A DNA stretch of 64,000 nt from Favolaschia claudopus (lineage: Eukaryota; Basidiomycota; Agaricomycetes; Agaricales; Mycenaceae), in the NCBI GenBank assembly GCA_037176885.1, contig JAWWNJ010000164.1, positions 124,001-188,000 of the forward strand, read 5' to 3'. Below the pieces are notes generated by a model. It was given only the letters and a program-made list of their open reading frames with translations. It did not search any database and was not told the DNA's origin. The first letter of the stretch is position 1; each line of letters opens with the position of its first letter. This document shows, piece after piece, positions 56,414-64,000 of this stretch. The translations under genes and the position numbers were made by a program.

Positions 56414-56667
56414 TTAACTCGTGCGTTTTGGACCATTCTGTGCACCACGCTCACTCATCTCGCGTTGAATTTTCTTCGCAAACATATGCATTGGTTGGGA
56501 GAAGGGCCTGTTCGCCTTCATGTCAAACATCTGTTCTGTATTAGCCGGTAAGTATGTAGCTTATTCAGATCGGGTGGTTGCAGTGGTGGCCTACTGATTT
56601 CCCCAAATTCCATCTGAATTCGAACTTTTCCCTCTTGAGGAGGCGGGCGGGATCGTGCGTCGGCCAT
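56414..56667 (-). CDS. Small 64-aa protein, unknown function
   Basis: Two exons (56667-56595 and 56535-56414) joined by a 59-nt intron with GTAGGC...ACAG borders give 64 aa. The sequence starts MADARSRPPPQEGKVRIQME, then FGEIKQMFDMKANRPFSQPM, and ends with a basic helix-like stretch. It has no signal peptide or membrane segment. I do not recognise the family. The case for a real gene is the clean splice that links two short frames, an unbiased placement between two convincing genes, and a protein-like composition. It is not proven. Confidence 0.45.
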
Positions 56668-57014
56668 TGTGATTCGGAGCAGTATATGGACTTGGAGATG
56701 GGCAAATGTAGCGCAGAGCGAGGCGGAAAGGACGTGAAGGACTATTCGATGTCCGGTCTTATACTACTGTAGTCTTGTTCTGAACTTAATCTCCGGGACG
56801 CGATCTACATCCATTCCAATGAAATTTAGAAGCGGTTGCGGGAGTTGTACTATGAATAGGATTCGAGAAACGGAGTAAAAACAAACAAATACAACATTTA
56901 TCATAAATAGTCGAGCGCTCTAGCACACCTGCAAGAATGCTGGTTGAGAAAGGATAAATAGAAGCGAGAAGCTGCTACGCACTGCGTCGAGCACTAACTG
57001 AGGCGCAAGAGGGA
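56668..57014. other. Intergenic region
   Basis: About 350 bases between the small gene and SUMO, both on the minus strand. It would hold the SUMO 3' UTR and the promoter of the small gene. No other feature is seen. Confidence 0.5.
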
Positions 57015-57618
57015 CTACAAATCTGTCGACAGCGCGCCGCCGCCGACTTGCTCCAGGCTGTTTGCGTCAGGACAGAGGTGATCAGAGAACCATCATAGAA
57101 GAAGGGGAGGCTAGAAGAAACGCACAAGCAATCGATTTGATCTTGGTCTTCTATACCCAACCTGAATTGAATAAACATCATTCAGAATCGCTGCGGCGGG
57201 AATAGATGATATCAGAAGGAAGTCTCACTCTGCAGGGGTATTATCTTTGGCAATCCGTTGACCTTCAAAGACGAATTTGAATGTTCCTGAGAGAGTAAAA
57301 ACGCGTCAAGGAACGCGTTACAGCCAGAGTAAAACGCGTCGCTTGCCCGCATCTTTCCCGAATCTTTGCTGCACGGCGTCAAGGATCAGGGGTTTAGGGA
57401 AAAGCGTGTCAAACGCACCTCTGCCGCCTGAAATATCTTGGAAAACTTCGTATTTGGCTTCACCTGTGAAGAGAAGGCGGGAGAAATGAGTGATCGACGA
57501 GTTTATGGGTGGATATGCCAGTGGGCAGCGCGACCTTGACGGTGATGGAATTTCCCTCGTAGGAGATGTTAAGGTTGAGCTTTGGCTTCACGTCTTCTTG
57601 CTCCGGTTCTTGCGACAT
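57015..57618 (-). CDS. SUMO, small ubiquitin-like modifier
   Basis: Six exons (57618-57535, 57463-57419, 57368-57347, 57286-57229, 57161-57126, 57057-57015) give 95 aa. The protein follows SUMO closely: KPKLNLNISYEGNSITVK, KPNTKFSKIFQAAE, FGKDAG, TFKFVFEGQRI, NTPAELGIEDQDQID and LEQVGGG. The di-Gly is followed by a short tail (GALSTDL) that a SUMO protease must remove before conjugation to target lysines. Intron 3 starts with GC instead of GT (GCAAGC...CTCAG). The first donor (GTCGCG) is weak but joins the two family motifs exactly. Exon 3 is only 22 nt. Confidence 0.88.
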
Positions 57619-57941
57619 GACTAGTGGGTGGAAAGGGCGGGAATGGAAGGAGCTGAGGAGCGGCGAGGTGGTGGAAAACAAAGAGCGGGGTCACGGTGGT
57701 CACGCTCACGCGACTTTGACAGACCTCGACACAGTCAGGGTGTCACAGTTTTAGGCTGTTTTCCCGTTGGGGCGAAAAAAAGCCTTTTTGTGCCAGTGAG
57801 AACCAGAAATCCTAAATCTTATTAGAACTCAGTGAATGGTTTTTTAAGCGCAACTGCGCAATATTCCGCTAAAATTACACACGCAAACGCGCAAACCTAA
57901 GTAAATCCTAATCCACATTGTTTGAACGTAGAGACCCATGC
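57619..57941. other. Intergenic region
   Basis: About 320 bases between the SUMO start and the 3' end of the DUF4246 gene. It should contain the SUMO promoter. No clear motif is seen. Confidence 0.5.
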
Positions 57942-60040
57942 CTAATGCTCGCACATATTGAATGTCTGAACATACTCCTCATTATGTTCGTGCACCGACG
58001 CCGTCCGTTCCTTCATCAGCTCCAACCGATACGCCTGCGCCTCTTTCAGCGTCATAACCGTCGGTGGGAAATTCTCCTTGATCAAGTCCCGCAGCTCTTG
58101 CGGAAGGACACCAAGCAACGACTTGGAGTCCATACACGCTTCTTGAAACGCGTCTGCGGTCCAGCCATCTTGTTGCGGTGGTACGTGCGTCGCGGAGACG
58201 ATTGGGTCTTTGGCGGGGTCGACTAGGAAGATGGCTAGGATTTTGCGGTGCCCCGGTTTGTCTGTGTCGGCGAGTTCGAACGGTGAAACGCAATGTTGGA
58301 AGAGGTTGGGCCAGGAAAGTGCACGGCCTTCTTTGGTGACCTGGCGCGGGGGTCAGCTTACTCTTGACGCACGGAAGGAGATACCTACAACGGAGCCAAG
58401 GTATTGCACAAGTTCACAATCCCTTGGAAAAAAACGAAGGTGGGAGTGCGTGCGAGAATGCATGGGGATACTCACCTATCCATGTCGAACAACTTGTTCA
58501 TACATTCACCTGGACCATGCATGTCAATGACGAGGAAAGCGCAACGAGTAGGGGCTCACTATCATCCTGTCCATGATAATCGGGCTCCCCGACTGCGACA
58601 CGGAAGGACAATTCAGACTTGGAGATGTTCTCTTCATCGTAATACTGAAGATGATCGTCAATGGACACACATGCCGCATGCGATCGGTACGCACATAGAT
58701 TCCAGACGCAACGATCTGCTCGTTGGCCATGCCTATCCAACGTCAAAATGATGACACATGCAAAGTCTGGAAAGCTCACCCTCGACATGCCAGCTGCCGC
58801 CTGGGTAGTTGGGCCGACTCGGGGTGAGATGAATGTTGGCCAGCTTGATGATACATTGAATAGTCTTTCCGCGCAATGAGACAGGCTCGAAATTGGCATC
58901 CAATTGGCCTGTATAATCTTGTGCTTCTGGATAAGTCTTGGGACAGCTCGCATAGAATTTTTCGTAAAACTCGTCCTCATCCTCGTCGCTTGGGGGGTCG
59001 TCATCTGGGTAAGGTTTTCCATCATCACCCCATATACAATCTACGGGCTGCAACCGCTTAGTGTCGGAGAAAGGGTCACGTCCTTGCTCTCGATTGGAGT
59101 CCCCCAATACACGCTCGAAAAGCGGGATGAACCCGCCAAGAACCTCTTCAATCACCGCATACACCGACCGGTGTAAGTATGGGTCAAGGTTGTTGATATA
59201 GGGGGAGACGAGCTTGACTGAGCCCTCGTCGTTCACCGCGAAGTCGGAGGGAAGCCAACAGAACTTGTCGGACGTAAATGTCGGCGAATCTGGCAAGGGC
59301 GATGGCACTGGGATGAAATTTTCTGGGACACGGCGCTTTCCCGGAAGATAAGCGTGAGTTCGGTCATACACGATGCAGTACAAGGACGGATGGACGAGAT
59401 CGAGCACTTGGTTGTTGGATCCAGGATGCCAGTCTTTCTTGTCCTCGGGGACATCTTCGAGCACCTTGACAGCGCTCTTGAGACGTTCACAAAGGTCTGT
59501 GGCGAAGACCTTGTCGGAGTACCAGATCCCATCGAAGCAGGCGCGCTGAAAGCGGTCAGATTGTAAGAAACTGATACGAAGTAAAATTGCAATACCTCAA
59601 TCCCCCTCTCAGAGTCAGCAATGTTTGCATACCCATCGAGCTCCGCGAGAACGTAATCAACCTACACCGAATTCAATTCTCTTCTGTGGTAGTTCTCGGT
59701 ACTTGGACACTCACCATCTTCTCCGTAAGAGTCCGATTCATTGCCTCTTTGCGCCATTTGCTGCGAATTTCCGGGTCAGCGGCTTTGCGTTGCCAGTTTG
59801 ATTTGCTGCGGAGAGTCCAAGACAGTTGGCACATAGTCAGCTCATACGTCTAACAGAAAAGAATAAGTTCTGGGGTCGGTGAAGAGATGAATTGCGCACA
59901 GTCCGAGGTCGCGGTCCCCATTCGCCAGAACCGTATCTACCACCTGCATATGTCCTGAATGGATCGGGGAGAACCCAAGTTGGCTTGTTCTCAGTCGCCA
60001 GAGCCTGCGTCCATTGCTTTCTGAGTTCAGCCGTGTGCAT
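57942..60040 (-). CDS. DUF4246 protein, probable 2-oxoglutarate/Fe(II) oxygenase fold
   Basis: Nine exons (60040-59900, 59849-59715, 59661-59596, 59545-58780, 58732-58695, 58644-58560, 58509-58476, 58422-58389, 58340-57942) give 565 aa. Family hallmarks are present: KTYPEAQDYTGQL, GKTIQCIIKLANIHLTP, GGSWHVEG, IYYYDEENIS, LSWPNLFQH and KPGHRKILAIFLVDP. The H-x-E in WHVEG, the later His in FQH and the Arg in GHRKI line up with the metal- and cosubstrate-binding residues of 2OG-Fe(II) oxygenases, so such a fold is plausible. No substrate is known for DUF4246. The C-terminal 60 residues are a charged helix. Exons 5-8 are each under 90 nt and were placed by matching the family motifs. Confidence 0.82.
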
Positions 60041-60898
60041 CGTGGGCGTTCCTCTCAAGAGCTTGGAAAGGAGTTGACATCAAGACATGACAAGAATCTA
60101 TTGTCCGCTGAGAGCCTCCTAAGTGTGTTGTGTGCCTTGCAGGTTGGGAAAGGCTTAGGTGGCTCTGGGGAGAGGATGGAAGAGTGGTTCAAATTGGGTT
60201 CAAATCAAATCAACAAAGGATAAGTGTCAGGATAAAGTAAATTTGGACCTTATCATCAACCACCATCAACCTACCCTCCCTCGTACTCCCTCAGCCTGAT
60301 TGCTCCCCGTTCGATCTTAGTATGAATGGTAATCACTCGTCGACCAGCGTTCATCTCATCTAGAGCCTCTCGAGTTTCTGTGACTCAAATCAAGGATCAA
60401 CAGAACAGAGTCTGCGATGAACTAAAGCGTCTACCGCCATTTCATACCAAGCCACGACTCGTCGAGAGAATATGGCTGAAACAAAGCTCTGCTAGAGGAA
60501 AACTCGGCGAATTTTGCGACTTCGGGGTCAAAATCTCTCGACCCAACAACAACTGTCTCAGGACTTGTACAGACACCCACGACTTCACACGACTCGATTG
60601 CCAGCTTTTTACGACCGGACACCGTGAAGACGTCTATCCGTCAGTCATATAACAGCAGAGTAACTCCCCTTGGCGTCACTATGTTTTTTGGTCGATTCGC
60701 GGTATCGAAGGACTCCTCCGAACAGCTGTTGCGCCGACATGCGATGATACAACTTGAAGACTACTATCCATGAAGCTGTAAGTTGGAGCTTCGGGATGCT
60801 TGATCACAACATGCTGTGCTTCCGATACACTGTATATATTTGCGCCGTCATGCTTGCTTTTTCGCCTCATCTCTCTCTCGTCCCCTGATACCGAGATC
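60041..60898. other. Divergent intergenic region
   Basis: About 860 bases between two genes that point away from each other. Open frames here look incidental. A TATATA at 60833-60838 lies 61 bases before the next ATG. Confidence 0.45.
60833..60838 (+). promoter_or_regulatory. Probable TATA box of the Gly/Ser-rich gene
   Basis: TATATA, 61 bases upstream of the ATG at 60899. Supported by sequence and spacing only. Confidence 0.4.
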
Positions 60899-62180
60899 AT
60901 GTTTGTTCCATTCTTCTCTCGACGCGCACAAACCATCGCAAGAAGGGCCGGAACTGCTGGTACGAGCTCGGGCGGCGCTAGTTCAGGTGGTGCTCGGGGT
61001 GGAAGCTCAGGCTCGAGTTCTACTGGCGGGAAAACTGGCAGCACTGGCTCCAGCAGTAGCGGAAGCACAGGCAAAGGAGCTGGTTCCAGCAGCAGTGGAA
61101 GTACGGGAAAGGGTTCTTCCGGTAGTGGAAGCACCGGCAAAGGCTCTGCGGGAAGCAGTGGAACATCAGGAGAGGGTTCTACGGGTAGTGGAAGTACCGG
61201 CAAAGGCTCTACGGGCAGTGGAACTACAGGAAAGGGCATTCCAGGCGGTTTTGGCTCTTCCACCAGTGGCAAGAGTACGCCAATCGCTTTGGGTGGAACA
61301 AGCAAATCTATTTCTCCCTACTCGAGTGGAGGAGGGAGACCTATCACTATCCCGATGGGCCAATTATTTGGTGGAAGGAGCGCAGGTGTGATTCAATTCT
61401 CGCGTATCTGCTCAAACATTGCTCAAAAGTCACAGGCGGTGCGACGCGGAACGATATCTATGGAAGCAGGTAAGTTACTTCATCAGATTCCTTCAGGTCG
61501 GATATCTGAACTGTTCGCATAGAACTTTCGGAAGCGGGTACCCTGGATATCTCTCCCGTGGCGTAGGTGGCCGAGGCTTCCCGTTCTGGTTCTGGCCTGT
61601 AGCATGGGGCTCTGGCGCAGGTTACGGTGCAACCGCTGCCTACATGCACTCAAACGAGGTACACGCTTTCTATCGTGTTTCAGCTCGATTAACAGAATCT
61701 AAATGCAGTACGGGGACCCCAACAATAGCTCTCGCCCGGGTGGAGCTATGGCTATGGCCGCTTTCCAGTCCAACTCGACTGGGACGACTTTCCGGTTGGT
61801 CGCGGACAATGATACCGTCATGGATGTTATGCCTGATGTTAGCGCAAATTGTTCACAATGGCTCACACCAGCTAGCATTGACGCCACCACACCCACACCA
61901 TTCAACGCGAGTGGAGTAGCCCCCGAACAGGTCATTCAATACTACCGCGCGAGTTCTGTGGCTTTGACGCTAGATGGGTACAATAACTCAGCCGTTTTCG
62001 CGCCGGAGAATTCGACCGACGACACACCACTGCCCACAGGCATCGATGGCAATCTGCTTGGATGCCTCAATTACACCATTGCAGGCGGTACCGCTCGTTG
62101 ACTCCGGGGCGATGCAACTTTCCGCGCCAGAGTTTCATGCTGTAGGATTTGTTCTGCTACTGCTGTTCATGCTCCCTTGA
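60899..62180 (+). CDS. Gly/Ser-rich membrane-associated protein of unknown function
   Basis: Exons 60899-61385, 61436-61469, 61523-61658 and 61709-62101 give 349 aa ending at the stop at 62101. The first about 120 residues are built from repeats like GSTGKGSSGSGSTGKG. A conserved block follows (NDIYGSRTFGSGYPGYLSRG, GFPFWFWPVAWGSG), then a Cys- and Asn-rich domain with several N-glycosylation sites. This order occurs in a family of uncharacterised Agaricomycete proteins. An alternative 43-nt splice (62088-62130) would replace the end with a hydrophobic tail (AVGFVLLLLFMLP) to 62180, as expected for a GPI anchor. The 34-nt second exon is needed to keep the conserved block in frame. No function is known. 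Confidence 0.65.
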
Positions 62181-62362
62181 GTCCTGCTCTATATATTAGC
62201 ATGTCACGATTCTCACGAGATCTCCTACCTTACGCATCTCTGTACTATGTACATTATCGCAAAACGAGTTCACTGCAAAACTTTGCCAAGAACCCGTCCC
62301 AAAATGGAAGTTTCACGCTCCATCACAACTTTTACCGCGACTTCGACGCGACTTGACAAGTC

Positions 62363-63700
62363 ATGGACGCTCTGCAGCCAATTCTTGACGATGTTCAATC
62401 CTTCTGTGTGCTACTGGAGCCTTTCCTCGTGCAAAGGAAGCTAATCTACCAACAGTGAAAACCTCTCCATGGTGGCTCTCAGCCCTCGTCGCGCTCGGTT
62501 CTTTGGGTGCAAGCCGTTTCGCGTACCAAACGCTTTCAGTGCTCTTGCAAACACTCATTTTACCCGGAACCAATGTATGTCGAGTCGGATTCGCCGCAGA
62601 TTCGCCAGCATAAATAGCGTTCATCTAGCTGAAGCGGTTCGGCGCGAAAAAAGGCGCTTGGGCAGTGGTGACGGGTGCTTCAGACGGAATCGGCAAGGAG
62701 TTCGCGATGCAGCTCGCCTCGCGTGGGTTCAACGTACTCCTTGTTGCGCGCAATACGCAGCTTCTCAATAGCGTCGCTTCGGACATTCGTGAGGCGCATT
62801 CGTTTCGTCTATACCGCAAGTTTTCTGACTCTCCTTGATCCATAGTGGCGAAGTACCCCAGCTCGAAGACGGATGTTCACACCATTGATTTCGCGGCTGC
62901 CGATGATAGCGCGTATGAGGCTTTGTCGACTCGCGTTGACGGACTGGATGTGGGCATCTTGGGTATGTGCTACAGATTATTTCAAAAGTCCGAAATCGAA
63001 CGCGCAACGTGCAGTCAACAACGTCGGTAAATCACACGCTATGCCCGCCTATCTCGTCGACACACCGTTGGGGGAGATGGAGGACATTGTGAAGATCAAC
63101 GTTGGTGCGACTCTACGGGTGACATACGCGACGCTGCCTGGAATGATTCGACGGTGGGTTTCCATTGTCTGACCACTCAAAAAGACCCTTGTTCATTGAA
63201 CTTCACAGGAAACGTGGGCTTGTGCTCAATATTGGTTCTTTTTGCAGGCGCGGTGCCCTCTCCTATGCTCGCAACCTACTCAGGCACGAAGGCATTCCTG
63301 GCAACTTTCACGAGCGCGCTTGCAGAGGAGGTTCGCAAAAACAATATCGTTGTAGAGCATGTCAACACCTACTTTGTGGTCTGCATCATCCTTGCCGTGT
63401 TTATGTATCTGTCTTTGACACACCCATGCTCAGACCTCAAAACTCTCCAAAATTCGCCGTGCATCGGCAATGATCCCGACGCCCAAGGCGTACGTGCGGT
63501 CTGTCCTCAGCAAAATTGGACTGGGTTGTGGCGCGGCCTATGGCGGGCGGCCGGGGACGAGCACGCCGTATTGGTCCCATGCAATGCTTGAGTATGTGAT
63601 GAACGTGGTAGGACTACCTTCTGTCTTCATCTCGTATACGCACGCATTGCACAAAGACATTCGGCGACGAGCGCTGAAGAAAGCGGCGAAGGAGCAGTAA
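62363..63700 (+). CDS. Very-long-chain 3-oxoacyl-CoA reductase, with one frameshift
   Basis: Seven exons (62363-62405, 62456-62574, 62629-62788, 62846-62962, 63015-63153, 63209-63378, 63434-63700) would give 337 aa. This short-chain dehydrogenase reduces 3-oxoacyl-CoA in the ER fatty-acid elongation cycle. A membrane segment comes first, then the NADPH site [16 protein letters not shown], the catalytic YSGTKAF (Y-x-x-x-K), and a basic C-terminus with a dilysine-like end (KKAAKEQ). In exon 6 a run of five T (63239-63243) has one base too many: before it the frame reads LVLNIGSF, after it AGAVPSPML, so the protein is broken there unless the extra base is a sequencing error. Length otherwise fits the yeast Ifa38/KAR family. 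Confidence 0.82.
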
Positions 63701-64000
63701 GCAGTGGAGTTGCATACTTGCTCATGTCGGCTGTGAAAAAAAATAGAATTTTCCCGCTGTGTGATGCCTTGGAAGAGCGCCTTGATCGAGTTGACAGACC
63801 GTGTAGAACGCCGTAAAATCGTATGGTACGACAATTTATTCTATTCAAATGTTTCTCTAAATAATGTCGTGCCACCTTTCTCGTATTCTTTCGTCTCTCG
63901 CCCTATATGCCCACTTCCAAGTATTCCGGCTCTAATTCTCAGGCGTTTCTGGCGAAATGGAGTCTGCGCTCACTTGCACTACTACTCTTGATTGGAGTCT
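63701..64000. other. Right edge of the window
   Basis: 300 bases downstream of the reductase gene. Only its 3' UTR is expected; no further gene is supported before the window ends. Confidence 0.45.

Noticed and set aside
60326..60652. 108-codon plus-strand frame upstream of the Gly/Ser-rich gene
   Set aside because: No domain, no splice partner and ordinary composition for a chance frame in a divergent promoter region.
60679..61305. 208-codon Pro/Leu/Glu-rich minus-strand frame
   Set aside because: It is the reverse complement of the Gly/Ser repeat region of the plus-strand gene.

Overview
The window is nuclear DNA of a basidiomycete fungus, most likely a mushroom-forming Agaricomycete. Host genes are cut by many introns of about 45-100 nt, and the gene repertoire fits (NACHT-WD40 receptor, F-box, DUF4246, Crinkler-like NTPase, METTL24-like methyltransferase). 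Exon models were built by eye from splice sites and frame. Where a total length is given, the exons add up to a whole number of codons unless a frameshift is stated.

Layout. (1) 0.5-12 kb, host genes: a secreted FAD-linked oxidase; a TENA/THI-4-like protein fused to a ricin-B-type trefoil, a coiled coil and an unknown tail; an F-box protein; a membrane-anchored METTL24-like methyltransferase. Three degenerate tRNA-like repeats lie between the last two. (2) 13.1-16.7 kb: the 3' part of a NACHT-WD40 (NLR-type) gene, cut off in frame by a Ty1/copia LTR at 16706. (3) 16.7-48.8 kb, a transposon block: a copia 5' fragment; a 10.7 kb LTR element without gag-pol (element 1, 17669-28403); and a 20.4 kb Ty3/Gypsy element on the minus strand (element 2, 28404-48811) with gag, protease, RT, RNase H and integrase. 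(4) 48.8-64 kb, host genes: a Crinkler/RHS-like P-loop protein, a 623-aa low-complexity protein, ATG22, a 64-aa protein, SUMO, a DUF4246 protein, a Gly/Ser-rich membrane protein, and a very-long-chain 3-oxoacyl-CoA reductase with one frameshift.

The most interesting part is the pair of LTR elements. They differ in size, orientation and most of their sequence, but share the same LTR ends (TGATAG...GTTTCA), the same primer-binding site, and the same accessory genes in the same order, all antisense to the element and all interrupted by introns. One gene (C in element 1, v in element 2) encodes a protein ending in a basic patch and a coiled coil. The A/i and B/ii-iv genes encode proteins with a six-cysteine cluster spaced like the fungal Zn(II)2Cys6 domain. 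Each element is also filled with its own short motif (TCRCGA-type in element 1, AGCGGG-type in element 2), often inside the antisense introns. Each carries two copies of a GGGA-loop hairpin followed by a polypurine tract: one at the 3' LTR and one internal. The working hypothesis is that these retrotransposons carry an antisense regulatory module whose DNA-binding proteins recognise motifs spread through their own element. This would resemble the VANC anti-silencing system of plant VANDAL transposons, but in an unrelated element class.
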